A stretch of 64,000 bases of DNA from Bordetella parapertussis (lineage in GTDB: Bacteria; Pseudomonadota; Gammaproteobacteria; Burkholderiales; Burkholderiaceae_A): assembly GCA_945862985.1 (NCBI GenBank), contig CAMAZF010000004.1, forward strand, positions 39,122-103,121, read 5' to 3'. A model generated the notes under the pieces. The model was not told where the DNA came from, ran no database searches, and saw only the letters and a list, made by a program, of their open reading frames with translations. Position numbers and translations under genes: made by a program. Positions 48,019-57,922 of this stretch are shown piece by piece (position 1 is the first letter of the stretch; each line of letters opens with the position of its first letter).

Positions 48019-48579
48019 ATGAACCCGCAAGAAGTGAAGCAAGGCGCCGACCAGAAGATGGCTCGCAGCCTGGAGTCCCTAAAGACCAATCTCTCCAAGA
48101 TTCGAACAGGGCGCGCCCATCCGGGTCTGCTCGAGAATATTGAGGTCGACTACTACGGCAGTCCAACGCCCCTCTCTCAGGTCGCCAACCTGACCCTGAT
48201 CGACGCGCGAACCATTGGTGTCGCGCCATGGGAAAAGAAAATGGTCGCCGTGGTCGAGAAGGCCATTCGCGAGTCCGATCTGGGATTGAATCCTGCCAAT
48301 AGTGGAGATCTCATTCGTGTACCCATGCCCCCACTCACGGAAGAGCGACGTAAGGAGCTCACGAAAGTGGTGAAGTCCGAAGGGGAAGAGGCAAAGGTCG
48401 CCATCAGAAATATCCGCAGAGACGCCAACGAGCAGCTCAAAAAAGGGGTGAAAGACAAGCTCATCTCCGAGGACGATGAGCGTCGCGCCCAGGAAGACAT
48501 CCAAAAGCTCACGGATCGTTTCGTGGCCGAGATCGATAAGATCGTGACCCAAAAAGAATCCGAAATCATGACGGTGTAG
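48019..48579 (+). CDS. frr: ribosome recycling factor
   Basis: 186 aa protein that splits post-termination ribosomes with [54 protein letters not shown] and the C-terminal [15 protein letters not shown] helix are diagnostic. ATG 48019 with AGGAGAAG upstream. Eight bp before uppS. Confidence 0.98.
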   Translation: MNPQEVKQGADQKMARSLESLKTNLSKIRTGRAHPGLLENIEVDYYGSPTPLSQVANLTLIDARTIGVAPWEKKMVAVVEKAIRESDLGLNPANSGDLIRVPMPPLTEERRKELTKVVKSEGEEAKVAIRNIRRDANEQLKKGVKDKLISEDDERRAQEDIQKLTDRFVAEIDKIVTQKESEIMTV

Positions 48580-48586
48580 GCTGGAC

Positions 48587-49366
48587 ATGTCTCGTTCCCG
48601 AGTTCAGAGTTCGACCCTGGTCGTACCCGAGGTGGGCGACATGCCCAGGCACGTCGCCGTCATCATGGATGGCAATGGCCGGTGGGCCACCAGCCGATTG
48701 CTGCCCCGCATGGCCGGGCACGAGCGGGGCGTGGCGGCACTGAGGTCAGTGGTGGAGGCCTGTGCCAAGCGCGGCATTGAGGCGCTCAGCGTCTTCGCCT
48801 TTAGTTCTGAGAATTGGCGCCGGCCAGAGGAAGAGGTGAGCTTCCTCATGAGCCTATTTCTTCGGGCGCTTCAGCGAGAAGTACGCTCTCTGCATGCGGC
48901 CAATGTGCAATTGAGGGTCGTGGGCGACTTCACCGCATTCAGCCAGAAGCTGCGAGATGCCATCGATGCTGCTCAGGCCAAGACCGCCAACAACACGGGG
49001 CTCGTGCTGTCGGTGGCCGTCAACTATGGTGGCCGATGGGACCTGCTCGCTGCCATGCGCCGAATGCTCGATGAGCAGCCCGAGCTTGCCCAAGTCGGTC
49101 GGGCCATCACCGAGGAACATCTGTCTCCGTATCTCGCACTGTCTGATCTCCCCGAGCCGGATCTTTTCATTCGCACGGGCGGAGAGACTCGAATCAGCAA
49201 TTTCATGCTCTGGCAGTTGGCGTATACCGAGTTCTACTTCACCGACTGCCTTTGGCCCGAATTCGGTGAAGCTCAGTTTGAGCAGGCCCTTGAGGCCTAT
49301 CGTGGCCGCGAACGGCGCTTTGGGCGTGCACCAGGGCAGGCCCGTGTCGCCGCCCGTACATGCTAA
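48587..49366 (+). CDS. uppS: undecaprenyl diphosphate synthase (cis-prenyltransferase)
   Basis: Builds the C55 lipid carrier for peptidoglycan and O-antigen from farnesyl diphosphate and isopentenyl diphosphate. 259 aa. HVAVIMDGNGRWA carries the catalytic Asp; FAFSSENWRRP, SVAVNYGGRWDL and DLFIRTGGETRISNF follow. ATG 48587 gives an N-terminal tail of about 20 residues before the core; a later start is possible. Overlaps cdsA by 7 bp. Confidence 0.96.
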   Translation: MSRSRVQSSTLVVPEVGDMPRHVAVIMDGNGRWATSRLLPRMAGHERGVAALRSVVEACAKRGIEALSVFAFSSENWRRPEEEVSFLMSLFLRALQREVRSLHAANVQLRVVGDFTAFSQKLRDAIDAAQAKTANNTGLVLSVAVNYGGRWDLLAAMRRMLDEQPELAQVGRAITEEHLSPYLALSDLPEPDLFIRTGGETRISNFMLWQLAYTEFYFTDCLWPEFGEAQFEQALEAYRGRERRFGRAPGQARVAARTC

Positions 49367-50190
49367 TCACCCGCGTCATTACAGCGGTTGTCCTTCTCGG
49401 TGTACTGATCCCCTGGGCGCTCTGGTCCAGTCCTCTGGGCTTTGCCGCCGGTTGTCTGGTGATTTGTGTCTGGTGCCTCAAGGAATGGTCCCAGCTGCTT
49501 ACATTGCCCAGTGGGGCCGAGTGGGCGGCTCCTGTCGCTTTGGCCGTTGGGGGCCTGGTTTGGCTCTTGGATGGCTGGATGCTCCCCTCCGATCTCCTTC
49601 CTTGGCTGTGCATTCCAGCTGCCATCCTTTGGCTCTTCTGGGTGCCGTGGCGCATCAGTCGAGTGAGCACCCCTCGGGGTTGGGTCGGGCTCGCATTTGC
49701 TCTATTGGCTTGCCTCGCAGCGTTCGTGAGCCTCTGGGAGGCGAGGCTGCAGGGACTCGGGTTCCTTCTCTCCGTGCTGTTGCTGGTCTGGATCGCCGAT
49801 ACGGGTGCCTACTTCTCGGGCAGGGCCTTCGGCCGCAGCAAACTCGCTCCGTCCATCAGCCCGGGGAAGACGTGGGCCGGCGTGGTCGGAGCAGTGATCT
49901 TGAATCTCGTCTATGCCGTGTCGGCGACTCTGTATTGGCCAGACAGCTGGCCGCACACGCTGAGCTGGAACACCGGATGGGTGGGACTTTTTGCAGCCAC
50001 CCTCCTCATAACCCTGGTGGCCGTCTGGGCAGATCTTCATCAGTCGCTGCTCAAGCGCCAGGCCGGCGTCAAGGACTCTGGGCGACTGTTGCCAGGGCAT
50101 GGCGGGGTTTTCGATCGCATCGATGCCCTTCTCGCAGTTCTGCCCTTGGCCCTGCTGGCATTATGGTGGGCAGATACGGGCGGCTATTAG
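49360..50190 (+). CDS. cdsA: phosphatidate cytidylyltransferase
   Basis: Integral membrane enzyme, 276 aa, that makes CDP-diacylglycerol for phospholipid synthesis. Many hydrophobic segments; cytosolic loop SISPGKTWAGVVGA and the C-terminal CDP-alcohol signature LLKRQAGVKDSGRLLPGHGG then DRIDALL. ATG 49360 overlaps the uppS stop; this position between uppS and dxr is conserved in Burkholderiales. dxr begins 28 bp after its stop. Confidence 0.95.
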   Translation: MLITRVITAVVLLGVLIPWALWSSPLGFAAGCLVICVWCLKEWSQLLTLPSGAEWAAPVALAVGGLVWLLDGWMLPSDLLPWLCIPAAILWLFWVPWRISRVSTPRGWVGLAFALLACLAAFVSLWEARLQGLGFLLSVLLLVWIADTGAYFSGRAFGRSKLAPSISPGKTWAGVVGAVILNLVYAVSATLYWPDSWPHTLSWNTGWVGLFAATLLITLVAVWADLHQSLLKRQAGVKDSGRLLPGHGGVFDRIDALLAVLPLALLALWWADTGGY

Positions 50191-50218
50191 CCCCCGACAT
50201 GTGCACGAGGGAGGGCTC

Positions 50219-51424
50219 ATGCAGACCATAACCGTACTCGGAGCGACTGGCTCCATTGGTGAAAGCACGCTGAATCTGATTGCGCAGCACCCAGACTCTT
50301 ATCGAGTCTATGGGCTGAGCGCCAATGGCGACGTAGATGGGCTCCTCAGGCTTGCTGAGCGATTTCGTCCCCAGGTCTTGGCGATGGCGTCCCCAACGGG
50401 CGCTGCTCAGCTTCGGGAGCGTCTTCGGCAGCATTCAGACCTCGAGCTCCGACGGCTTGAGGTCCTCGAGGGCGAGGAGGGGCTCTGCAGCCTCGCTGTG
50501 GGGGAGGGGCCGCAGCAGGTTGTCGCGGGGATTGTGGGCGTGGCTGGCCTTCGTTCGGTCTGGGCAGCAGTCTCATGTGGACAAACAGTCCTGCTTGCCA
50601 ACAAGGAGGCCCTGGTGTGCGCGGGGGGTCTGATGGCAGCTCAGGCCCGGGCAAACCGTGCAGTGATGTTGCCCGTTGACAGTGAGCACAATGCCATTTT
50701 CCAATGTCTGGGCACAAACTACCGCTGTTTCGAGCGGCCCCCGCATGTCCGGCGGCTGCTGCTGACGGCTTCTGGAGGGCCATTCAGAACCTGGACTGGT
50801 GACCAGATTCGCAACGCCACCCCTGCACAGGCGGTCAAGCACCCTAACTGGTCGATGGGCCAGAAGATCTCTGTTGACTCCGCTTCCCTCATGAACAAAG
50901 GCCTTGAGCTGATCGAGGCGCATTGGCTCTTCGCGATGCCAAGCGAGCAGATTGAGGTGGTGGTGCACCCCCAGAGCGTCATCCACTCCATGGTTGAATT
51001 TGAAGATGGCTCGACCCTGGCGCAACTCGGTTCACCCGACATGCGCACCCCCATTGGTCACGCCATGGCCTGGCCCGCTCGCATGAGCACCCAGGTGAAT
51101 GCGCTTGACTGGACTCAGCTCAAGCAGCTCAATTTCGAACAGCCCGACCTTGCTCGATTTCCAGCGCTTCGTCTCGCGCGGGCTTGCCTTGAATCGGGCT
51201 TGGCTGCCACCAACGTTCTGAATGCAGCCAATGAAGCGTGCGTAGCGTCCTTTCTGGCCACTGAACTGAGCTTCGGGGGGATGGTCGAAACCATTGAGGA
51301 GACAGTCAGTCAGCTGGCTCCCACCTTATCGAATCCCACCCAGCTGGAGGATGTCTTCATGATTGATCAAGCGGCCCGCGCACTTGCGGCAGCGCTCATC
51401 CGCAAACGCGTCCGGGCAAGCTAG
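50219..51424 (+). CDS. dxr: 1-deoxy-D-xylulose 5-phosphate reductoisomerase
   Basis: Second step of the MEP isoprenoid pathway (DXP to MEP, NADPH, metal). 401 aa. NADPH-binding ITVLGATGSIGESTLNLI at the N-terminus, LANKEALVCAG, VDSEHNAIFQ (metal site), TASGGPFR and PNWSMGQKISVDSASLMNKG (catalytic region). ATG 50219 follows GGAGGGC; the frame open from 50099 overlaps cdsA and is rejected. Upstream partner of ispDF found at 10.8 kb. Confidence 0.97.
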   Translation: MQTITVLGATGSIGESTLNLIAQHPDSYRVYGLSANGDVDGLLRLAERFRPQVLAMASPTGAAQLRERLRQHSDLELRRLEVLEGEEGLCSLAVGEGPQQVVAGIVGVAGLRSVWAAVSCGQTVLLANKEALVCAGGLMAAQARANRAVMLPVDSEHNAIFQCLGTNYRCFERPPHVRRLLLTASGGPFRTWTGDQIRNATPAQAVKHPNWSMGQKISVDSASLMNKGLELIEAHWLFAMPSEQIEVVVHPQSVIHSMVEFEDGSTLAQLGSPDMRTPIGHAMAWPARMSTQVNALDWTQLKQLNFEQPDLARFPALRLARACLESGLAATNVLNAANEACVASFLATELSFGGMVETIEETVSQLAPTLSNPTQLEDVFMIDQAARALAAALIRKRVRAS

Positions 51425-51430
51425 CGCAAG

Positions 51431-52747
51431 ATGATGATGCTCTGGTTTTTACTGGCGGTGGGCCTCCTCGTGTTCATTCACGAAATGGGCCACTACCTGG
51501 CGGCGCGGTCCGTGGGTGTCCATGTGGAGCGATTCTCGATTGGGTTTGGTCGAGTTCTGCTGCGGCTCACGGATCGGCGGGGCTGTGAGTGGGCCCTGTC
51601 GGTCCTGCCACTGGGCGGATATGTCAAGCTCAACATCGACCAATCCAGCCTGGGTGCGAGAGCTTGGGTCGTCTCAGCTGGTCCCTTGGCAAACTTTGTG
51701 TTCGCGGTGGCAGCCTATGGTGTGTTGGCTGCCCTTCCGAAGGACGAGCCTCGGGCTATCTTGGCCGCCCCCGCACTCGAGTCACCCGCTGCACGTGCGG
51801 GTATTCGGGCTGGCGATGAGGTCTTGGCAGTGAATGACGCCCCGATCGCTCACTACCAAGCGCTCCGTTGGGCACTGCTCAAAGAGGCCGTGACCCAGGG
51901 TGATCTGAACGTCAATCTGACGGTACAGGATCGGGGGGGGAGCCCTCGAACGGTCTCGCTTCAAGTGCCTCAGGATCGGACTCAATCCCATGCAGGTCCG
52001 GAGGACACCCTCCAGCGCTCAGGCATCCAGCTGCAATCCATGGCGGTGCGTGTCACCCAAGTGCTCGTGGGATCTCCCGCAGAGCAGGCTGGTATTCAAG
52101 CTGGGCAGGTGCTGCTGGGTCTCAATGGAATCCCCCTGGAACAGCCCGCAGCGCTCATTCAAGCTGTGCGGCAGGCCGGCGGCCAGCCAGTGGTGCTGGA
52201 CTTGGTTTCCGTGGCCCCTGGTAGCGCCCTGCAGGAAGTGCCGGGAAGTGCGCGGAGGGTGAGCCTCATTCCCGTCGTTGGTCCTGATGGGCAGGTTCGC
52301 ATTGGCCTCGGCTTGGCTCCTCTGGTTCAAACCGTTCGAATCGAGCAGGGCCCTTTTGACGCCTTTGTAGAGGGCATGTCCAGAACCATCGATATGGCGA
52401 GTCTCTCGCTCAAGGCACTGGGCCGGATGCTGACGGGCGATCTGTCCTGGAGGCAGCTCAGTGGCCCAGCCACCATTGCAGATGCGGCAGGTCAGAGCGC
52501 AGATCGGGGTGCTGTGGCCTTTCTGGGTTTCCTCGCACTCGTCAGCGTGAGCATTGGCATTCTGAATCTGCTGCCGGTGCCCATGCTCGATGGCGGACAC
52601 CTCCTGTATTATGCGATCGAGTTTGTGAGGGGGCGTCCGCTTTCAGAAGGCGCACAGCGTATGGGTCAGCAGGTCGGCCTTGCTGCCATCCTCTCGCTCA
52701 CGGGTCTGGCCTTGGCCAGCGACCTGCTTCGTTACTTCGGCACTTAA
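51431..52747 (+). CDS. rseP: intramembrane zinc metalloprotease RseP
   Basis: Site-2 protease of the inner membrane that cleaves anti-sigma factors such as RseA and clears signal-peptide remnants. 438 aa. Zinc motif HEMGH in FIHEMGHYLAARSVGV inside the first membrane segment, two PDZ-like regions (SPAARAGIRAGDEVLAVN and SPAEQAGIQAGQVLLGLN), and the third metal ligand in LLPVPMLDGGHLLYY. ATG 51431, 6 bp after dxr. bamA follows after 4 bp. Confidence 0.96.
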   Translation: MMMLWFLLAVGLLVFIHEMGHYLAARSVGVHVERFSIGFGRVLLRLTDRRGCEWALSVLPLGGYVKLNIDQSSLGARAWVVSAGPLANFVFAVAAYGVLAALPKDEPRAILAAPALESPAARAGIRAGDEVLAVNDAPIAHYQALRWALLKEAVTQGDLNVNLTVQDRGGSPRTVSLQVPQDRTQSHAGPEDTLQRSGIQLQSMAVRVTQVLVGSPAEQAGIQAGQVLLGLNGIPLEQPAALIQAVRQAGGQPVVLDLVSVAPGSALQEVPGSARRVSLIPVVGPDGQVRIGLGLAPLVQTVRIEQGPFDAFVEGMSRTIDMASLSLKALGRMLTGDLSWRQLSGPATIADAAGQSADRGAVAFLGFLALVSVSIGILNLLPVPMLDGGHLLYYAIEFVRGRPLSEGAQRMGQQVGLAAILSLTGLALASDLLRYFGT

Positions 52748-52751
52748 GCTC

Positions 52752-55088
52752 ATGTCCACTCTGTTGCTTCGTAGTTCCCTTCCGCTGGCCATTGCCGCGC
52801 TCTTCTCCACTCCTACTGCACAGGCTCAGGTCCAGCTCCCTGCGCCCAGCGTGGTGGCTCCTGCTGCCGCCTCGTCGGATGGCGTGACGCTCAAAGATGT
52901 CCGCGTTGAGGGGCTCTCGCGCATTGAGCCAGGTACCGTCTTCTCCTATCTACCTGTGAAGGTGGGTGATCGGGTGAGCCAGGACAGCATCGCCGCAGCG
53001 GTTCGAGCACTCTATGCCACCGGATTCTTCAAAGACGTTCAGGTGGCTCTCGAGGGACAGGTCCTCGTGGTCATCGTCGAGGAGCGGCCAGCCATTGGGG
53101 CTCTGGAGGTGAGCGGAGCAAAGGAGTTTGATGCCGAGACCCTCAAGAAGGCGCTCTCTGACTCGGGTATTGCCGAAGCTCGTATCTTCGATCGAGCCGT
53201 TCTGGAGCGCGCCGAGCAAGAGATCAAGCGTCAGTATCTGGGTCGAGGAAAGTACGACGTACAAGTTCAAACCACCACAACGCCTCTCGAGCGCAACCGG
53301 GTCGCTCTCTCGATTGTGATCGACGAGGGCGAGGACGCCCGCATTCGTGAGATTCGCATTGTTGGTGCCAAGCGCTTTGCGCAGAGTGAACTGCTCAAAG
53401 AGTTCCAACTCACGCCATCGAATTGGTTGAGCTGGTACACCAAGTCTGACCAGTATTCTCGCCAGAAGCTCTCGGCCGACCTGGAGGCCCTCCGTGCGTT
53501 CTACCTCAACCGCGGATACCTCGAGTTCAACATCGATTCGAGCCTGGTTTCACTCTCGCCGGATCGTAAGGAAGTCACCATCACCCTGGTGGTTCAAGAG
53601 GGCGACCCCTACCGTCTCGGTGAGATCTCGCTGACGGGTGACATGCTGGGCCAAGACCAAGCCTTCAAGAACATGATCAAGCTCAAGAAGGGTGAGATCT
53701 ATGTCAACGAGCAGATGCTGGAACTCACCAAACGCATGACAGACCGGTTGGGTGACCTTGGCTATGCGTTTGCCAATGTCTCTCCAGTTCCTCAGTTGAA
53801 TCGGGAGACCAAGACAGCAGACTTCCTGCTGCAGGTGGATCCGGGTCGTCGGGTCTATGTTCGCCGCATCAATATCTCGGGGAACGCCAAGACGCGGGAC
53901 GAGGTCATTCGGCGTGAAATGCGTCAAATGGAGTCCTCCTGGTACGACGGTGAACGCCTGAAGAATTCTCGAAACCGCATCGACCGACTGGGCTACTTCA
54001 AGAACGTCGAGCTCGATACCGAACAGGTTGCTGGTGCAGGCGATCAGGTCGATGTCAACGTCAAGGTGGAGGAGCTTCCCTTGGGCAGCTTCACCTTTGG
54101 CGCAGGATTTTCGAGCACAGAGAAGCTGGTCTTTTCAGGGTCCTTTAGCCAACAGAACTTCCTGGGTTCGGGCACCAGCCTTGCCCTCGAGGTCAATACC
54201 AGCCGTGTCAGCCGCGTCTTTTCGGTGAGCTATGGCGACCCCTACTACACAGACGAGGGGGTCTCGCGGTCGATCGACCTCTACACCCGAACCTTCAATG
54301 CGGATGAGCTCACGGCCTTGGCCGATTACAAGCTCCAGTCCACAGGAATTGGCGTTCGATTTGGTGTTCCTTACACCGAGGATGATCGGGTCTTCTTTGG
54401 CGCAGTTGCAGAGCACACCAAGGTCGAGGGGCAGCTGTCGGCGAATTGGAACTCTTTCATCGAGGCCTACGGAAATGAGGCCAATACGGTCTCACTCACA
54501 GCGGGATGGTCTCGCGACACGCGTGACTCCGGACTCGCGCCCACGCGCGGTCACTACCAATACGCAAACCTGGAGCTCGCCACCCCACTGGGTGATCTGG
54601 AGTATGTGAAGGGCAGTTATGGACTGCAGTGGTTCCTGCCCGTCACCAAAACCATCACCTACGCGACCAACCTGGAGACCTCTTTTGGATTCGGACTGGG
54701 CGGCCAGAATTACCCGGTCATTAAGAACTTTTATGCGGGTGGTATTGGCTCGGTGCGCGCCTTCCAGTCCAGTGGCATTGGCCCTCGCGATGAGCTCGGA
54801 AGTGCCGTGGGGGGCAATCGTCGCTTTACCCTCAACAACGAACTGCTCTCTCCACTGCCAGGCATGTCCAACGACAAGTCGATTCGTGTGTTTGCTTATC
54901 TCGATGTGGGAAGTGTCTGGGGGGAGGACGATAAGGCCTCTTTCGATGACCTCCGTGCCTCCGCCGGCCTGGGCCTCACTTGGCGTTCCCCCGTGGGTCC
55001 GCTGAAGCTGAGTTTCGGCGCGCCGCTCAAGAAGAAGCCCACCGACACCATCCAACGGTTTCAATTCCAGATCACCAACGGCTTTTAA
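52752..55088 (+). CDS. bamA: outer membrane protein assembly factor BamA
   Basis: Central Omp85 protein of the BAM complex, which inserts beta-barrel proteins in the outer membrane. 778 aa from ATG 52752, giving a signal peptide MSTLLLRSSLPLAIAALFST cut near AQAQ. Five POTRA domains (about residues 40-430; KDVRVEGLSRIEPGTVFSYL starts the first) and a C-terminal 16-strand barrel. It includes the loop-6 VRAFQSSGIGPRD (VRGF/Y-type motif) and ends with Phe. A longer frame from 52680 lies in rseP. Confidence 0.97.
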   Translation: MSTLLLRSSLPLAIAALFSTPTAQAQVQLPAPSVVAPAAASSDGVTLKDVRVEGLSRIEPGTVFSYLPVKVGDRVSQDSIAAAVRALYATGFFKDVQVALEGQVLVVIVEERPAIGALEVSGAKEFDAETLKKALSDSGIAEARIFDRAVLERAEQEIKRQYLGRGKYDVQVQTTTTPLERNRVALSIVIDEGEDARIREIRIVGAKRFAQSELLKEFQLTPSNWLSWYTKSDQYSRQKLSADLEALRAFYLNRGYLEFNIDSSLVSLSPDRKEVTITLVVQEGDPYRLGEISLTGDMLGQDQAFKNMIKLKKGEIYVNEQMLELTKRMTDRLGDLGYAFANVSPVPQLNRETKTADFLLQVDPGRRVYVRRINISGNAKTRDEVIRREMRQMESSWYDGERLKNSRNRIDRLGYFKNVELDTEQVAGAGDQVDVNVKVEELPLGSFTFGAGFSSTEKLVFSGSFSQQNFLGSGTSLALEVNTSRVSRVFSVSYGDPYYTDEGVSRSIDLYTRTFNADELTALADYKLQSTGIGVRFGVPYTEDDRVFFGAVAEHTKVEGQLSANWNSFIEAYGNEANTVSLTAGWSRDTRDSGLAPTRGHYQYANLELATPLGDLEYVKGSYGLQWFLPVTKTITYATNLETSFGFGLGGQNYPVIKNFYAGGIGSVRAFQSSGIGPRDELGSAVGGNRRFTLNNELLSPLPGMSNDKSIRVFAYLDVGSVWGEDDKASFDDLRASAGLGLTWRSPVGPLKLSFGAPLKKKPTDTIQRFQFQITNGF

Positions 55089-55137
55089 GGCCTGTGAGAC
55101 ACTCTTTCTGATCGTTTAATTCAAGGACTCTAGAACC

Positions 55138-55662
55138 ATGACATGCCTTCCTCCCCTTCGTTCTCTGATCCTCGTGGCCTCGACCGGACTCGTGCTGGCT
55201 GCCATGCCAGCGACCGCTGCAGATGCCAAGGTCGGATTCGTGAGCACCGACCGTGTGCTGCGGGATTCGGTGCCTGCGAAGGCTGCTCAGAAAAAGCTGG
55301 AAACGGAGTTTGCCTCCAAGGAGAAAGAACTCCAGGAACTGGTGGCTCGCCTTCGCGGCCTGTCTGAGAAGCTGGAGCGTGATGCCCCGACCATGGCCGA
55401 ATCCGAGCGTGCGAAGCGTCAACGCGAGATTGCCGACATGGAACGCGATCTTCAGCGCCGTCAACGTGAGTTCCGTGAGGACCTCAATCAGCGTCGCAAC
55501 GAGGAGCTTGCTGCGGTGGTTGAACGCGCAAACAAGGCCATTCGTCAGATTGCCGAGGCCGAAAAGTACGACCTCATTTTTCAGGAGGCCGTCTTTGCCT
55601 CCCCTCGCATCGACATCACCGACAAAGTGATTCGTGCCTTGAATGGGCCAGCAGCCAAATAG
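55138..55662 (+). CDS. skp: periplasmic chaperone Skp/OmpH
   Basis: 174 aa periplasmic holdase for unfolded outer-membrane proteins. A cleavable signal peptide (about residues 1-28, ending ATAADAK) is followed by [14 protein letters not shown], then long charged helices expected to form the jellyfish-like tentacles, and a C-terminal [20 protein letters not shown]. Located 49 bp after bamA; overlaps lpxD by 20 bp. Confidence 0.93.
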   Translation: MTCLPPLRSLILVASTGLVLAAMPATAADAKVGFVSTDRVLRDSVPAKAAQKKLETEFASKEKELQELVARLRGLSEKLERDAPTMAESERAKRQREIADMERDLQRRQREFREDLNQRRNEELAAVVERANKAIRQIAEAEKYDLIFQEAVFASPRIDITDKVIRALNGPAAK

Positions 55663-56656
55663 TCTGCTGCTCTCAGAGGTGGCTCTGCAGTTTGGAGCCC
55701 GGTTTGAGGGCGATGAGACCTTTGTCCTCCGGCGCTTTGCGCCGTTGGGCTCTGCCTGTGACCAGGATGTGGCCTTTGTGGCCCACGAGCGTTATCTGCC
55801 TGAACTCGAGCAGACGACTGCGGGCGCTGTGGTGGTTCGTCCTGAGCATGCGTCTCGGGCCCAGCGGTTTTCAGCGCGCGTGCTCTCAGATAACCCCTAT
55901 CTCTTTTTCGCGCAGGCGGCTGGTTTTTTGGCGCGTCATCAGCGTGGGCAAGAGACATCGGTGACCACCATCCATCCCTCAGCTGTTGTCCACCCAAGCG
56001 CCCAGATTGGAGAAGCGGTCCGCATAGGCCCCGGCGTGGTGATTGAGGCCCATGTGACCATCGGGAGCGGCAGCGATCTTGGCCCCTACGTGGTGGTGGG
56101 TGAGGGGGCCTGTATTGGCACAGACAGCCAGTTGGCCGCCCGAGTCACGGTGTGCCATGGGGTTCAAATTGGGGCCCGTGCCGTCGTGCACCCTGGCGCG
56201 GTTCTTGGCTCTGATGGGTTTGGCTTCGCCCCCACAGCGGATCGTCACTGGGTCAAAATTCCTCAGACGGGTGGCTTGCTGATTGGAGACGATGTCGAGA
56301 TTGGCGCGAATACCACCATCGACCGTGGCGCCCTGACGGCCACCCGGATTGGGCATGGCGTCAAGCTCGACAATCAGATCCAGATCGCCCACAACGTCGT
56401 GATAGGCGACCACACCGCCATTGCGGCGTGTGTGGGGATCGCGGGAAGCGCTCGCATCGGTGCCTTCTGCCAGATTGGGGGTGCGGCTGGCGTGTTGGGT
56501 CACCTGGAGGTGGCCGACGGAACCGTCATTGGTCCCATGAGCCTTGTGATGTCCTCCATCACCGAGCCCGGAAAGTACGTGGGCTTCTATCCCCTTCAGC
56601 CTGAAAAAGAGTGGCAACGCAGCGCTGCACGCGTGCGTCGCCTGTCAAAATCCTAG
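55643..56656 (+). CDS. lpxD: UDP-3-O-(3-hydroxyacyl)glucosamine N-acyltransferase
   Basis: Third lipid A enzyme, adding an N-linked acyl chain. 337 aa left-handed beta-helix protein. N-terminal uridine-binding domain ([15 protein letters not shown]), many hexapeptide repeats ([20 protein letters not shown]), and the catalytic His in [31 protein letters not shown] is family-specific. ATG 55643 lies in the end of skp. Confidence 0.96.
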   Translation: MGQQPNSLLLSEVALQFGARFEGDETFVLRRFAPLGSACDQDVAFVAHERYLPELEQTTAGAVVVRPEHASRAQRFSARVLSDNPYLFFAQAAGFLARHQRGQETSVTTIHPSAVVHPSAQIGEAVRIGPGVVIEAHVTIGSGSDLGPYVVVGEGACIGTDSQLAARVTVCHGVQIGARAVVHPGAVLGSDGFGFAPTADRHWVKIPQTGGLLIGDDVEIGANTTIDRGALTATRIGHGVKLDNQIQIAHNVVIGDHTAIAACVGIAGSARIGAFCQIGGAAGVLGHLEVADGTVIGPMSLVMSSITEPGKYVGFYPLQPEKEWQRSAARVRRLSKS

Positions 56657-56681
56657 CCTTGCCAACCCTCGACCACAGACT

Positions 56682-57149
56682 ATGACTGCCTCCATCCCCG
56701 CGCTCGACATTCAAGCCATCATGGACACGCTTCCACACCGATATCCCTTTTTACTGGTGGATCGTGTGCTTGAGGTGGTGCCAGGAGAGCGCCTGTTGGC
56801 TCAAAAGAATGTCAGCATCAACGAGCCCTTTTTTACTGGCCACTTCCCCAACTACTCGGTGATGCCCGGAGTGCTCATCATTGAGGCGCTTGCGCAAGCG
56901 GCCGGCATTTTATCGTTCAAGACCATACAGAGTCAGGCCCAAGAGGGCCAGATTTATTTCTTTGCGGGGATCGACAACTGTCGTTTCAAGCGGCCTGTGG
57001 TGCCAGGTGATGTGCTCATGCTCGAGGTCAGCATCGAGCGTCACGCGCGAGGCATATGGAAGTACAAGACCAAGGCCATGGTCGACGGCCAGTTGGCCGC
57101 TGAGGCAGACCTGATGTGTGCCCTGCGTGAGGTTCCCAAGAGTGCCTAA
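56682..57149 (+). CDS. fabZ: 3-hydroxyacyl-ACP dehydratase FabZ
   Basis: Hot-dog fold dehydratase for fatty-acid elongation, 155 aa, which competes with LpxA for 3-hydroxyacyl-[21 protein letters not shown], then catalytic His in [16 protein letters not shown] and Glu in [15 protein letters not shown] 56682, 25 bp after lpxD. The end overlaps the lpxA GTG by 8 bp. Confidence 0.97.
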   Translation: MTASIPALDIQAIMDTLPHRYPFLLVDRVLEVVPGERLLAQKNVSINEPFFTGHFPNYSVMPGVLIIEALAQAAGILSFKTIQSQAQEGQIYFFAGIDNCRFKRPVVPGDVLMLEVSIERHARGIWKYKTKAMVDGQLAAEADLMCALREVPKSA

Positions 57150-57918
57150 GGTACATGCCACGGCCCTAGTAGACCCGGCAGCGCAGCTCCACGACCAGGT
57201 CGAGATTGGGCCTTTCGCCATCGTTGGGCCGCACGTCACGATGGGCGCTGGGTGTGTGGTCCACCCCTATGCTCAGGTGCTGGGCCACACACAGATGGGC
57301 CAGGAAAACATCATTCACTCCCATTGTGTGATTGGAGGGCCGCCTCAGGACAAGAAATACAAAGGCGAGCCCACCCGTCTGTTGATTGGCGATCGAAACA
57401 CCTTTCGAGAATGCTGCACAGTCAATGTCGGGACGGTGCAGGATGCTGGTGTGACTCAGGTGGGAAGCGACAACTGGATCATGGCCTATGTACATATTGC
57501 CCATGACTGCCAGGTGGGGTCCCACACCATCATGGCCAATGCCGTCCAGCTGGCCGGTCATGTGCAGGTAGGAGACTGGGCTATTCTGGGAGGGATCACA
57601 GGGGTCCATCAGTTTGTTCGCGTGGGCGCACACGCCATGACGGGCGCCGGAACCACCCTCATACAAGACCTCCCTCCCTATGTGATGGCGACAGGCAATC
57701 CGGCCAGCCCCCATGGCATCAATGTCGAGGGCCTCAAGCGTCGGGGCTTTTCTGACGAGGACATCCAGGCCTTGAGACGGGCCTACAAAGCGGTCTACAA
57801 ATCGGGGAGCACACTCGCAGAGGCCTTGCTGGCACTCTCAGCAGAGGCTGCCATGCGTCCCTCTCTGGCGCTTTTGCATCAATTCCTCTCGATGCCTGGT
57901 CGCGGCATCATTCGTTAG
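57142..57918 (+). CDS. lpxA: acyl-ACP-UDP-N-acetylglucosamine O-acyltransferase
   Basis: First lipid A enzyme, 258 aa beta-helix. [20 protein letters not shown], catalytic His in [27 protein letters not shown] and the C-terminal [13 protein letters not shown] are diagnostic. I chose GTG 57142 ([15 protein letters not shown]), overlapping the fabZ stop with GAGG eleven bases upstream; the frame can be extended to 57118, which adds non-family residues. Followed after 4 bp by lpxB. Confidence 0.96.
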   Translation: MPKVHATALVDPAAQLHDQVEIGPFAIVGPHVTMGAGCVVHPYAQVLGHTQMGQENIIHSHCVIGGPPQDKKYKGEPTRLLIGDRNTFRECCTVNVGTVQDAGVTQVGSDNWIMAYVHIAHDCQVGSHTIMANAVQLAGHVQVGDWAILGGITGVHQFVRVGAHAMTGAGTTLIQDLPPYVMATGNPASPHGINVEGLKRRGFSDEDIQALRRAYKAVYKSGSTLAEALLALSAEAAMRPSLALLHQFLSMPGRGIIR

Positions 57919-57922
57919 CAGT

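Noticed and set aside
48957..50231. Open frame of 424 codons on the plus strand
   Set aside because: Alternate frame across uppS and cdsA, which have clear motifs; the product is arginine/proline-rich nonsense.
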